NCBI RefSeq assembly: GCF_000192575.1
Contig: NZ_GL876933.1
Coordinates: 699,154 to 763,153 of the forward strand
Direction of reading: 5' to 3'
DNA: 64,000 nt
Source of the DNA: Novosphingobium nitrogenifigens DSM 19370
GTDB taxonomy: Bacteria; Pseudomonadota; Alphaproteobacteria; Sphingomonadales; Sphingomonadaceae
This document shows positions 37,270 through 45,198 of this stretch, piece by piece; within the stretch, counting starts at the first letter, position 1; each line of letters opens with the position of its first letter. A program made the translations under genes and the position numbers. The notes under the pieces were generated by a model. The model was given only the letters and a program-made list of their open reading frames with translations, was not told the origin of the DNA and ran no database searches.

Positions 37270-38094
37270 ATGGCCGGCACCAAGAACCACGACTATCATA
37301 TCCTGCCACCGGATATCTGGCCGTTGATGGGGGCGCTTTCGGCGCTGACGATGACCAGCGGGCTGGTCCTTTCCATGCACAAGATGCCCGGCGGTCCGGG
37401 CATTCTTCTGGCAGGGGTTCTGGGCGTTGCGCTCACCCTGTTCTCGTGGTGGGGCAAAGTCATTCAGGAAGCCCACGAGGGCCATCACACCCCGGTGGTC
37501 CAGCTTCACCAACGTTACGGGATGATCCTGTTCATCGCGTCGGAAGTGATGTTCTTCGTCGGCTGGTTCTGGGCCTTCTTCGATTTCTCGCTGTTCCCGT
37601 CGAAAATCGCGACCGACGTGATCGGCGGGCAATGGCCGCCCAAGGCGATCGAGGCGGTCATGAACACTTTCGACCTGCCCTTGCTCAACACGCTGATCCT
37701 GCTGTGTTCGGGCACGACGCTGACCTGGGCGCATCACGCGCTGATTCACGACAATCGCAAGGATCTGAAGCGCGGGCTGTGGGCGACGATCCTGCTCGGG
37801 ATGATGTTCAGCTCGATCCAGGCCTATGAATATGTCCATGCCCCGTTCGCCTTTGGCCAGAACACCTATGGTTCGGTCTTTTACATGGCGACCGGGTTCC
37901 ACGGGTTCCACGTCATTGTCGGCACGATTTTCCTGATCGTCTGCCTCGTGCGGGCCTATCGCAACGATTTCACCCCGCGCCAGCATTTCGGGTTTGAAGC
38001 GGCGGCGTGGTACTGGCATTTCGTCGACGTGGTGTGGCTGTTCCTGTTCGTGTCGATCTACGTCTGGGGCAATTGGGGCGCGCCGATCGAATGA
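37270..38094 (+). CDS. ctaE: Cytochrome c oxidase subunit III
   Basis: Stabilises the aa3 oxidase and helps sustain proton uptake. The 274-residue protein opens with MAGTKNHDYHILPPDIWPL and has seven membrane helices, with WGKVIQEAHEGHHTPVVQ, IASEVMFFVGWFWAFFD and the C-terminal AAAWYWHFVDVVWLFLFV typical of subunit III. ATG 37270 is chosen; an in-frame ATG at 37231 lies within the leader with the palindrome and has no family similarity. The next gene starts 14 bases on. Confidence 0.97.
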   Translation: MAGTKNHDYHILPPDIWPLMGALSALTMTSGLVLSMHKMPGGPGILLAGVLGVALTLFSWWGKVIQEAHEGHHTPVVQLHQRYGMILFIASEVMFFVGWFWAFFDFSLFPSKIATDVIGGQWPPKAIEAVMNTFDLPLLNTLILLCSGTTLTWAHHALIHDNRKDLKRGLWATILLGMMFSSIQAYEYVHAPFAFGQNTYGSVFYMATGFHGFHVIVGTIFLIVCLVRAYRNDFTPRQHFGFEAAAWYWHFVDVVWLFLFVSIYVWGNWGAPIE

Positions 38095-38107
38095 GGGAAT
38101 GGAGCGC

Positions 38108-38479
38108 ATGACGAATTCGGACGGACCGTCCGTCGCCAAAGGGCAGCCCGGCCTCGTGCGGGCTGCCCTTTTCGCATTGTGTCCGCGGTGCGGGGCGCCG
38201 GGGCTGTTCGAGGGGGCTGGGCAGTTTGCGGAGACGTGCCGGGGTTGCGGGCTGGACTTTGCCGCGCATGAGGCATCCGGGCGGACGCTCTATCCGCTGG
38301 TCCTGCCGCTGGTGATCGGACTTGTCCTTGGTGCTCTGCGCTTTGACGATGCATTCCACCCACCGCTCTGGGTTCATCTGCTGATCTGGCCGCCGGTGGT
38401 TTCGGTCACGATGATCGGCGCGGTGCGCCTGGGCAAAGTCCTTGGCCTGATGCGCCATCTTGCACGAGAGGAGCTTTGA
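38108..38479 (+). CDS. DUF983 membrane protein with zinc ribbon
   Basis: A 123-residue protein with two CxxC pairs at its N-terminus (CPRCGAPGLF and CRGCGLDF), forming a probable zinc ribbon, followed by two membrane helices (YPLVLPLVIGLVLGAL and LLIWPPVVSVTMIGAV). DUF983 genes sit between ctaE and surf1 in many alphaproteobacteria and are presumed to help oxidase biogenesis. ATG 38108 is preceded by GAGGGAATGGAG; an in-frame ATG three codons earlier is possible. Codons 11-22 form a perfect 13-bp hairpin followed by TTTT. Its stop overlaps the surf1 start by one base (TGATG). Confidence 0.88.
   Translation: MTNSDGPSVAKGQPGLVRAALFALCPRCGAPGLFEGAGQFAETCRGCGLDFAAHEASGRTLYPLVLPLVIGLVLGALRFDDAFHPPLWVHLLIWPPVVSVTMIGAVRLGKVLGLMRHLAREEL
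38138..38172 (+). terminator. Terminator-like hairpin inside the DUF983 coding start
   Basis: Perfect 13-bp stem AAAGGGCAGCCCG/CGGGCTGCCCTTT, eight-base loop, then a short T-run. It lies 44 bases past the ctaE stop and within DUF983 codons 11-22. A second inverted repeat, GACGGAC-C-GTCCGTC, precedes it at 38120-38134. It could end part of the ctaE transcripts and so lower surf1 expression. Confidence 0.6.
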
Positions 38480-39087
38480 TGCGCCGTCCTCCGCTTGGGG
38501 CCACCGTGTTCGTTCTGGTCGCGGTCGCGGCGATGATCGGGCTGGGAATGTGGCAATTGCATCGCCGCGCATGGAAAGAGGCTCTGATCGCGCGCTATGT
38601 CGCGGCCAGTGCGCAGACCGGGGTGGTCGCGTTGACGGGGACGGACATCCCCGACTTTGCCGCCTATCGCCGGGTCCTGTGGGATTGTCCCGAACCGGGC
38701 GCGGACCAGGTCGTTGCCGGACGCAATGCGCAAGGGCGTTCGGGCTGGGCCCATGTCGTCGTCTGCAGCCACGGCACCGGGGCAGAGGCGACGCATGTTC
38801 CCGTGGTGATTGGCTGGTCCTTTGCCGTCGTGCCGGTGATCTGGCCGGGCGGCGGGATTGCGGGCATTGCCGTGCCGGGGCCCAAGGCGGGGGTGTTCGT
38901 GCCCGGCCGCGACGGGCGCGCGCTCGACTGGCATATCGTTGCCGAACCGCCGCTTGGCGGTCTTGAAGCCAATGCGCGGCCCAATCCGCGCGAGATTGCC
39001 AACAACCACTGGTCCTATGCGATCCAGTGGTTCGCGTTCGCGGCAACGGCGCTGATTATCTATCTTCTTGCACTGCGGCGCCGTTGA
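38479..39087 (+). CDS. SURF1 family oxidase assembly protein
   Basis: Inner-membrane protein needed for heme a insertion into subunit I. The 202-residue product has N- and C-terminal membrane helices (VFVLVAVAAMIGLGMWQLHRRAWK, in two pieces) with the WQLHRRAWKEALI motif after the first, a periplasmic domain, and the conserved end NNHWSYAIQWFAFAATALI. The middle is divergent, as is common. ATG 38479 overlaps the DUF983 stop by one base and GAGAGGAG lies upstream. thrC follows after 58 bases. Confidence 0.9.
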   Translation: MRRPPLGATVFVLVAVAAMIGLGMWQLHRRAWKEALIARYVAASAQTGVVALTGTDIPDFAAYRRVLWDCPEPGADQVVAGRNAQGRSGWAHVVVCSHGTGAEATHVPVVIGWSFAVVPVIWPGGGIAGIAVPGPKAGVFVPGRDGRALDWHIVAEPPLGGLEANARPNPREIANNHWSYAIQWFAFAATALIIYLLALRRR

Positions 39088-39145
39088 TCGCCTTGCCTTG
39101 GGGGACGGGGGCCGCTACGCGCGCGGCGACCACACGGGGAATGCG

Positions 39146-40552
39146 ATGAAGTATGTCAGCACGCGCGGCACCGCGCCCGCGCTCGATTTCGAAGGCGTCA
39201 CTCTCGCCGGGCTTGCCAGCGATGGCGGGCTTTATGTTCCCGAAGCATGGCCGCGCTTTTCGACCGAAGAGATCGCCGCGCTTGCCGGGCTTCCCTATGC
39301 GCAACTTGCGCAGAAGATCATGCAGCCCTTCGTGGGCGACAGCCTGACGCCCGAACGCCTGCTTGAACTGACGACCAAGGCCTATGGGCGCTTTGCCCAT
39401 GCCGCCGTCACGCCGCTCAAGCAGTTCGACGAGCGTCAGTGGCTGCTCGAGCTGTTCCACGGCCCGACGCTGGCGTTCAAGGACGTGGCGCTGCAATTGC
39501 TGGGCCTGCTGTTCGAGGAATTCCTGTCGCGTCGCGACGATCACCTGACCATCGTCGGGGCGACGTCGGGCGACACCGGTTCGGCGGCGATCGATGCGGT
39601 CGCGGGTCGGGCCAAGGTCGACATCTTCATGCTCCATCCCGATGGCCGGGTGAGCGACGTGCAGCGTCGGCAGATGACCACCGTGCTGTCCGACAACGTC
39701 TACAACATCGCCATCGACGGCAGCTTCGACGACGCGCAGGCGATGGTGAAGCGCATGTTCAACGATGCCTCGGTCACCGGGCAGTTCGGCATCGCGGCGG
39801 TCAATTCGATCAACTGGGCCCGTCTGATGGCGCAGGTGGTCTATTACTTCGCCGCCGCGCTGCAACTGGGCGCACCGCACCGCAAGGTCGCCTTCAGCGT
39901 CCCGACGGGCAATTTCGGCGACGTCTTTGCCGGTTATGTCGCGGCGCAGATGGGCCTGCCGATCGAGCGGCTGATCGTTGCGACCAATATCAACGATATT
40001 CTCCACCGCGCGCTGTCGACCGGGGACTATTCGGCCGGAACCGTCACCCCGACTGCCGCGCCGTCGATGGACATTCAGGTGTCGTCGAATTTCGAACGTC
40101 TGCTGTTCGATGCAGCCGGACGCGATGCCGCGCTGATCGCGCAGCAGATGAAGACGTTCGACGCGACCAAGGTCCTGCAACTGACCAATGCGCAGCGCGA
40201 AGCGGCGGCGGGCCTGTTCACCAGTGCCCGTGCCGATGCCGACCAGATGGTCGCGGCGCAGCGCTGGGCGTTCGAGGCGACCGGCGAAGTGATCGATCCC
40301 CACACCGCCATCGCGCTTCACGCGGCGCGTGCCGCGCAAGGCCTGCCTGCCGACGTGCCGGTGGTGACGCTGGCGACGGCGCATCCGGCCAAGTTCGGCG
40401 ACGCGGTGGAAAGCGCCATCGGCCTGCGTCCGGAACTGCCCGCACGCGTGGGTGACCTGTTCGAACGCGAAGAACGGTTCGAGCGCCTGCCCGGCGAGTA
40501 CGATGCGGTGAAGGCTTACGTCACCGCGCGCGCAACGCCGCGTCACGGCTGA
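39146..40552 (+). CDS. thrC: Threonine synthase
   Basis: PLP enzyme converting O-phosphohomoserine to threonine. The 468-residue class II-type protein has MKYVSTRGTAPALDFEGVTL at the start, the PLP Lys in HGPTLAFKDVALQLLG, the phosphate-binding loop VGATSGDTGSAAIDA and VPTGNFGDVFAGYVA. Length is as in other alphaproteobacteria. GGGGA lies five bases before ATG 39146. It ends the oxidase region as in related genomes, and may be read through from surf1. Confidence 0.97.
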   Translation: MKYVSTRGTAPALDFEGVTLAGLASDGGLYVPEAWPRFSTEEIAALAGLPYAQLAQKIMQPFVGDSLTPERLLELTTKAYGRFAHAAVTPLKQFDERQWLLELFHGPTLAFKDVALQLLGLLFEEFLSRRDDHLTIVGATSGDTGSAAIDAVAGRAKVDIFMLHPDGRVSDVQRRQMTTVLSDNVYNIAIDGSFDDAQAMVKRMFNDASVTGQFGIAAVNSINWARLMAQVVYYFAAALQLGAPHRKVAFSVPTGNFGDVFAGYVAAQMGLPIERLIVATNINDILHRALSTGDYSAGTVTPTAAPSMDIQVSSNFERLLFDAAGRDAALIAQQMKTFDATKVLQLTNAQREAAAGLFTSARADADQMVAAQRWAFEATGEVIDPHTAIALHAARAAQGLPADVPVVTLATAHPAKFGDAVESAIGLRPELPARVGDLFEREERFERLPGEYDAVKAYVTARATPRHG

Positions 40553-40566
40553 TCGGGAGCGGATCC

Positions 40567-41472
40567 GTGGCCCGTCTCGTGCTGCAACCCGCCCTCATGA
40601 TCGGGGAAGGCTGGGACGATTTCGCGCTGCTCGATTCGGGGCATGGGCGCAAGCTGGAGGCCTATGGCCCCCATCGCTTCATCCGCCCCGAACCGCAGGC
40701 GATGTGGACGCCGCGTCAGGCCGACTGGTCCGCCGACGGTGAATTCGTGCCCGGCTCGGACGAGGACGGGGGCGGCCGCTGGCAATTCGCGCGGCCGGTC
40801 CCGCGCGAAGGTTGGCCGCTTGCGCGCGGGGACGTGCGCTTTACCGCCAGCTGCACGCCGTTCCGCCATCTCGGCTTCTTTCCCGACATGGCGCCGGTCT
40901 GGGACTGGATGGGCGCGCGTCTGGCGGGGCAGGACAATGCCGCGACGCTCAACCTCTTCGGCTATACCGGCGTCGGCACGCTGTCGCTGTCGCGCTTCGG
41001 CCCGGTCACGCATGTCGATGCATCCAAGAAATCGGTGACGCAGGCCCGTGCCAATGCCGCGCTGTCGGGCATGGAGGACCGGCCGGTCCGCTGGATCGTC
41101 GACGATGCGGCCAAGTTCGCAGCGCGCGAAGTCCGTCGCGGTCGCCGCTATGACGGCATCATTCTCGATCCGCCCAAGTTCGGCCGTGGCCCGGAAGGCG
41201 AAGTCTGGCGCCTGGAAGAAGGTCTGCCCGGGCTGATCGCCGATTGCGCGCGTCTGCTCGATGGTGACAGCCGGTTCCTGTTCCTGACGGTCTATGCCGT
41301 GCGCATGTCCTCGCTCGCACTGGCGGGGCTCTTGCATGAAGTGCTGGGCCATCTTCCCGGCGCGATCGAGCATGGCGATCTGGCGATTGCCGAGGCCGGA
41401 GAAGGCGGGCGCGTGCTGCCCACCGCGATCTTTGCCCGCTGGTCTCGTGATGGAGACGAAAAGAATGGCTGA
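40567..41472 (+). CDS. Class I SAM-dependent methyltransferase (RlmI-like)
   Basis: A 301-residue methyltransferase with the Methyltrans_SAM fold: motif I LNLFGYTGVGTLSLSRFG, the acidic strand VTHVDASKKSVTQARANAAL, and the catalytic motif IILDPPKFGRGPEGEVW seen in RlmI/RlmK-type rRNA methylases. The N-terminal PUA domain of RlmI is missing, replaced by about 100 residues of unknown fold, so the target is not certain. GTG 40567 is the start, after GGGAGCGG. Its 3' end overlaps folB by eight bases. Confidence 0.9.
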   Translation: MARLVLQPALMIGEGWDDFALLDSGHGRKLEAYGPHRFIRPEPQAMWTPRQADWSADGEFVPGSDEDGGGRWQFARPVPREGWPLARGDVRFTASCTPFRHLGFFPDMAPVWDWMGARLAGQDNAATLNLFGYTGVGTLSLSRFGPVTHVDASKKSVTQARANAALSGMEDRPVRWIVDDAAKFAAREVRRGRRYDGIILDPPKFGRGPEGEVWRLEEGLPGLIADCARLLDGDSRFLFLTVYAVRMSSLALAGLLHEVLGHLPGAIEHGDLAIAEAGEGGRVLPTAIFARWSRDGDEKNG

Positions 41473-41911
41473 AGTCTCCCTCCTGCGCCCCCGCGAGTCT
41501 GGACAAACCACCCAACCGGTGCCAGAGGCGCGCGCCGTGTCAGACAGCCTCATCCTCGAAGTCGCCAACATCGAAACCGACGTTCTCACCGGGATCTACT
41601 CGGAAGAGACCGGGCGGCCGCAACCCTTGCGCATTTCGATCAGCGTCGCGCTCAAACCCGAGGCGTTCTTCACGCCCGACACCCCGCTGTCGGCGAGCAA
41701 GAACTATATGGACATCAAGTTCGCGGCGACCAGCGGTCTGCCGACCGACGTCCATTTCACCCTGATCGAATCGGTGGGCGATCACATCGCCGAAACCCTG
41801 TTCCTTCAGGATGACCGGATCGAGCGCGTGACCGTCAAGATCGTCAAGCTGGCAATTGCCGAAGCCGGTGAGGAAATCGGCATGACCTTGACGCGGTATC
41901 GTCGCGGATGA
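41465..41911 (+). CDS. folB: Dihydroneopterin aldolase-like protein
   Basis: Splits dihydroneopterin in folate synthesis or epimerises it (FolB/FolX family). The 148-residue product has an extra N-terminal segment of about 25 residues, then LILEVANIETDVLTGIYSEE, PLRISISVAL, NYMDIKFAATSG, THVHFTLIE-like DVHFTLIESVGDHIAE and RVTVKIVKLAIAE, the usual pattern. The DxxxI...Glu region needed for pterin binding is partly altered, so activity is likely but not certain. The start overlaps the methyltransferase, the stop overlaps the following reductase (ATGA). Confidence 0.85.
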   Translation: MAEVSLLRPRESGQTTQPVPEARAVSDSLILEVANIETDVLTGIYSEETGRPQPLRISISVALKPEAFFTPDTPLSASKNYMDIKFAATSGLPTDVHFTLIESVGDHIAETLFLQDDRIERVTVKIVKLAIAEAGEEIGMTLTRYRRG

Positions 41912-42675
41912 CGGGCGCGCCGCGTCCGATCGCGCTGGTGACCGGCGGGTGGCGCCGGATCGGCGCGGCGATTGCGCGGCGACTGGCAGAGGCAGGGCAC
42001 GATCTCGTGCTTCATGCCCATCATGCACAAAGTTTCGAACCGGCCTTTGCCGACGATCTGCGCGGGCTGGGGGCAACGGTCCATGCGGTGGAGGCCGACC
42101 TTGCCGACATGGCCGCCGTCGAGGCGATGATCCCGGCGGCCGTGGCGGCTGCGGGACGGGCGCCTTCGGTCCTGGTCAATTGCGCCTCGGCCTTTCACGA
42201 CGACACGTTGCCGACGATGGATGCGCAAGCGCTCGACCTGCACTTTCGCGTCAATTGCTTCGCGCCGCTGATCCTGACGCGGGCCTTTGCCGCCGCCTTG
42301 GGCGAGGCGGACGGCGCGGTGGTGCAGATCATCGACCAGCGCGTGCGCAATCCCGTCCCCGATCAATTGAGCTATACCCTCTCGAAGCAGGCGCTCCACG
42401 CCTCGGTGCGCACGCTTGCCCGCGCGCTGGCGCCGCGAGTGCGGGTCAATGCGGTGGCGCCGGGATTGACGCTGCCGACCGATGATTACGATGCCGACCA
42501 ATGGCAGCGGCTGACCGAGCTCATGCCCTTGCAGCGGTTGTCGAGCCCCGAGGACATTGCCGAGGCGGTCCTGTTGCTCACCACGGCGCGGGCGATCACC
42601 GGCGAAACCCTGTTCGTCGACGCGGGAGCCAATCTCGAGGCCTATCCCCGCGACTTCGTCCACCTCGCGCGGTAA
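41908..42675 (+). CDS. SDR oxidoreductase, FolM/pteridine reductase-like
   Basis: A 255-residue short-chain dehydrogenase. The cofactor motif is LVTGGWRRIGAAIARRLA: the TGxxRRIG form with Arg is characteristic of pteridine reductases and FolM (dihydromonapterin reductase), which prefer NADPH. NCASAF, the active-site Asp/Tyr/Lys set IIDQRVRNPVPDQLSYTLSKQAL and the VNAVAPGLTL loop follow; Asp instead of Ser before Tyr is again typical of FolM. The coupling to folB by a four-base overlap supports a pterin substrate. No DHFR gene is in the window. Confidence 0.88.
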   Translation: MTGAPRPIALVTGGWRRIGAAIARRLAEAGHDLVLHAHHAQSFEPAFADDLRGLGATVHAVEADLADMAAVEAMIPAAVAAAGRAPSVLVNCASAFHDDTLPTMDAQALDLHFRVNCFAPLILTRAFAAALGEADGAVVQIIDQRVRNPVPDQLSYTLSKQALHASVRTLARALAPRVRVNAVAPGLTLPTDDYDADQWQRLTELMPLQRLSSPEDIAEAVLLLTTARAITGETLFVDAGANLEAYPRDFVHLAR

Positions 42676-42724
42676 ATTCCTCGCATACGGACCTGCAATG
42701 AGATGAACTCATCGCAGGTTGGTA

Positions 42725-43306
42725 TCAGCCGGGCATGACCGCGCGGAGCTTTGCAAGCCGCGCGTCTTCCTCGCCCAGCAGCTTTGCCACGTCGTCATCG
42801 GCGCGGGCAACGGCATCGCGTTCGGCCTTGTGCGCGGCGTCCTCGGTCTCGGCAGCGGCGAGCGATTTGGTCACCAGCAGCGAATCGAGATCGGCGAGCG
42901 GCATCGCGGTGTCGCTGCGGGCCGAATCGAGCGAAGCCATGGCAACGGTCGCGGCGGCCCAGGCGTCGCCCCCGGTTCCCTTTCCGCGTGCAGCAGCCGT
43001 CAGGCGCTCGGCCTCCTTGGCCCGGATCGCGAACGTGTCGGCCGCCTGCCGGGCCTGCGTGCGCAGCGAATCGATTCGCGCCAAGGTGTCGGCCGTCGCC
43101 TCGCCGGGGGCTTCCTCTGTCTGCGCCGGAGTCGATGCGGCATTCATATAGGCAAGCTCGGCCGGACGCAGGCCAAGTGGGGGATAACGGCCGAGACGCC
43201 CGCATCCGCCCACGAGCAGGGCGGCGCCGATCGGCAGGAAAAGCCCCACGCGAGCGCGCGCAAGGGCGGAAAAGAGCGTTTCGGCGGAGGCTGGCAAATC
43301 ACGCAT
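42725..43306 (-). CDS. Hypothetical lipoprotein with coiled coil
   Basis: A 193-residue protein with a long basic-hydrophobic N-terminus (RARVGLFLPIGAALLVGG) ending in the lipobox LVGGC at about residue 35, then a helical, Ala/Asp/Glu/Arg-rich body with coiled-coil-like heptads around residues 70-190. I recognise no family. The ribosome-binding site before ATG 43306 is weak; a GTG 18 codons in, close to the signal peptide, is another candidate. It is monocistronic and divergent from rplU. Confidence 0.65.
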   Translation of the reverse strand: MRDLPASAETLFSALARARVGLFLPIGAALLVGGCGRLGRYPPLGLRPAELAYMNAASTPAQTEEAPGEATADTLARIDSLRTQARQAADTFAIRAKEAERLTAAARGKGTGGDAWAAATVAMASLDSARSDTAMPLADLDSLLVTKSLAAAETEDAAHKAERDAVARADDDVAKLLGEEDARLAKLRAVMPG

Positions 43307-43391
43307 GAAAGTGCCATAGCATGACACACCGCGACCGCCAGAGGAGAGCGGCCGAACATCCCGGTTTGGCGCGCAATCTCGGTGGGAAGCG

Positions 43392-43420
43392 TTGACAGGC
43401 GGCGCAGGTTCGATTATCGG
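43392..43420 (+). promoter_or_regulatory. Promoter of rplU-rpmA
   Basis: TTGACA, a 17-base spacer and TATCGG, about 145 bases upstream of rplU. The -35 is a perfect consensus. The resulting leader of roughly 140 nt has no gene except a 27-codon open frame (43465-43548) that I cannot support. Confidence 0.6.
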
Positions 43421-43565
43421 CGCCGCTCTTTCCGAAACTTCGCAATTTCGCGCTGTTTCGTCGTATGCCCGCTGTCCACGATTCGCGTTGGGGTTCTTCG
43501 CAAGAAGGCGTCGCGTTGGTCGGGGTGCTTGGTGGGCCAGGCATTTGAAACGGATAGCAGGAACC

Positions 43566-43862
43566 ATGTTCGCAATCGTGCGCACGGGCGGCAAGCAGTA
43601 TCGGGTCGCCGCCGGAGACAAGATCGCGGTCGAAAAGCTGGCTGGTGAAGCCGGTGAAACGATCACCCTCGGCGACATCCTTCTGGCTGGCAAGGACGGC
43701 GAACTGGCCGATCCGGCCGGTGTGACGGTCTCGGCAGAGATCATCGCCCAGGCCAAGTCGGAAAAGGTCGTGGTGTTCAAGAAGCGCCGCCGCCACAACT
43801 ATCGCCGCAAGAACGGTCATCGCCAGCAGATGACGCTTCTTCGCATTCTTTCCGTCGCCTGA
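43566..43862 (+). CDS. rplU: 50S ribosomal protein L21
   Basis: Large-subunit protein binding 23S rRNA. The 98-residue product begins [25 protein letters not shown] and carries the basic signature [17 protein letters not shown]. Length is normal for the short bacterial form. ATG 43566; an open frame upstream is only the leader. rpmA follows after 27 bases, the standard pair. Confidence 0.97.
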   Translation: MFAIVRTGGKQYRVAAGDKIAVEKLAGEAGETITLGDILLAGKDGELADPAGVTVSAEIIAQAKSEKVVVFKKRRRHNYRRKNGHRQQMTLLRILSVA

Positions 43863-43889
43863 TTCGGCCGGTCTTGAAGGAGTTTTGAC

Positions 43890-44159
43890 ATGGCACACAA
43901 GAAAGCAGGCGGCTCGTCGCGCAACGGTCGCGATTCGCAGTCCAAGCGTCTGGGCGTGAAGAAGTTCGGCGGCCAGGAAGTCATTGGCGGAAACATTATT
44001 ATTCGCCAGCGCGGAACCCGCGTGTACCCGGGCGCGAACGTGGGCATTGGCAAGGACCATACCCTTTTCGCGCTGGCCGGTGGCCGCGTGCGTTTCCATT
44101 CGGGCAAACTCGGCCGTCAGTACGTGTCGGTCGACGCCCAGGCGGAAGCCGCCGAATAA
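43890..44159 (+). CDS. rpmA: 50S ribosomal protein L27
   Basis: Large-subunit protein near the peptidyl-transferase centre. The 89-residue product starts [20 protein letters not shown] and contains [21 protein letters not shown], both diagnostic. AAGGAG lies ahead of the ATG. A terminator at 44235-44268 ends the rplU-rpmA transcript. Confidence 0.98.
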   Translation: MAHKKAGGSSRNGRDSQSKRLGVKKFGGQEVIGGNIIIRQRGTRVYPGANVGIGKDHTLFALAGGRVRFHSGKLGRQYVSVDAQAEAAE

Positions 44160-44491
44160 TTCGGATGGTCACGACAAGGGCCGTCCTGATGGGATGGCCC
44201 CTCCGGAGTCGCAAAGCGCGATAAACCGGTGAACGAGGGAGAAGGGCCAGCCCCATCTCCCTCTTTTTGTGTCTCCCTCATCCAGGTGGAATTGGCCACC
44301 GACCGGTCGATGCCGGGCATCTTCTTTGCGGAACTATTGGCCGCAATTCGGATGCAACTGTTGTCGATCGACATAGCCTTGTCATGACTTGTGGCTAGGG
44401 CCCGGTCCGGAAATCGCGCCAAGGCGATGATTTTCCTGATCTGGCAGACGGTCACCTGATCAAAAGGCGGGGCGGATGAAGGAGAAAGAGC
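44160..44491. other. 332-bp stretch without a gene
   Basis: Holds the rpmA terminator (44235-44268). From 44270 to the GNAT start I see no supported gene; it probably carries the GNAT promoter, as the last 20 bases include GGGGCGGATGAAGGAGAAAG with a good ribosome-binding site. Confidence 0.6.
44235..44268 (+). terminator. Intrinsic terminator after rpmA
   Basis: Eight-bp stem GAGGGAGA/TCTCCCTC with an inner GGG/CCC, followed directly by TTTTT, 75 bases past the rpmA stop. Confidence 0.8.
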
Positions 44492-45058
44492 ATGTTCATT
44501 CGCAGTGAAAGGCTGTTCTTGCGGCCCGGTTGGCCCGAGGACTGGCAGGAACTCCACACCTTGATGGATGACGAAGCGGTCGTCCGCGATCTCGCGCGGG
44601 TGCCGTGGCCCTATCGTGCCGAGCATGCCCAGGCTTTTGCCGACATGCCGCAGTCGGCGCGTCATCCCCATTTCATAGTCACGCTTCCCGGTGCCAACGG
44701 CACGCAGGTGATCGGTGCCGTCGGCTTTGCCGAAGACCCCGATCGCAAGGGTGAAGCTGAACTCGGCTATTGGATCGCGCGCAAGCACTGGCGGCGCGGC
44801 TATGCGACGGAAGCGGCCCGTGCGGCCTTGTCGGTTGCGCGTACGCTGGGTCACCAGCGGGTCTTTGCCCGGCATTTCGTCGACAACCCGGCCAGCGGAC
44901 GCGTTCTGCGCAAGCTTGGCTTCACGCGGACCGGTGAGGCAAAGCCGTGCCACAGCCTGTCGCGCGGACGGGCTGACCCGGCCTATCACTATGCTCTCGA
45001 ACTGGTGTCGCCGGCGAGTGATCCTGCGGACCCGAACATGTTTCGACGCGCGGCCTGA
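44492..45058 (+). CDS. GNAT family N-acetyltransferase (RimJ/RimL-like)
   Basis: A 188-residue acetyltransferase. The fold signature is ERLFLRPGWPEDWQELHTLM at the N-terminus, ELGYWIARKHWRRGYATEAARAAL, in which RRGYATEA is the acetyl-CoA-binding R/Q-x-x-G-x-G/A loop, and NPASGRVLRKLGFTRTGE. These resemble RimJ/RimL-type enzymes that acetylate ribosomal proteins or amino acids. A GNAT gene of this type follows rplU-rpmA in many alphaproteobacteria, often with obgE after it; obgE is not seen here. AAGGAG is seven bases before the ATG. Confidence 0.92.
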   Translation: MFIRSERLFLRPGWPEDWQELHTLMDDEAVVRDLARVPWPYRAEHAQAFADMPQSARHPHFIVTLPGANGTQVIGAVGFAEDPDRKGEAELGYWIARKHWRRGYATEAARAALSVARTLGHQRVFARHFVDNPASGRVLRKLGFTRTGEAKPCHSLSRGRADPAYHYALELVSPASDPADPNMFRRAA

Positions 45059-45077
45059 ATGAGCGATCCGATCTGGC

Positions 45078-45117
45078 GAAAGCCGACGCGGGCCTGAGGC
45101 CTTGCGTCGGCTTTCTT
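45078..45117 (+). terminator. Terminator after GNAT gene
   Basis: Perfect 12-bp stem GAAAGCCGACGC/GCGTCGGCTTTC with a 14-nt spacer, 20 bases past the stop; the right arm ends in TTTC-TTG. Probably works mainly in the plus direction. Confidence 0.7.
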
Positions 45118-45139
45118 GCATTATCTGCAACCCGCGCTT

Positions 45140-45158
45140 ACGGCAGGGCAATTGCCGT
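45140..45158 (+). promoter_or_regulatory. Candidate autoregulatory operator of the TetR gene
   Basis: Inverted repeat ACGGCA-N7-TGCCGT overlapping a perfect GGCAATTGCC palindrome, 40 bases upstream of the TetR start. TetR-family genes often repress themselves from such sites. Confidence 0.4.
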
Positions 45159-45198
45159 GCGACCAACGCGCGGTTCTGGGTCGGTCGAACAGGGGCTA

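Noticed and set aside
39056..40546. 496-codon minus-strand frame antisense to thrC
   Set aside because: No family features; overlaps a confident gene entirely.
43465..43548. 27-codon frame in the rplU leader as a leader peptide
   Set aside because: No ribosome-binding site stands out and no runs of regulatory codons are present; kept only as a note in the findings.
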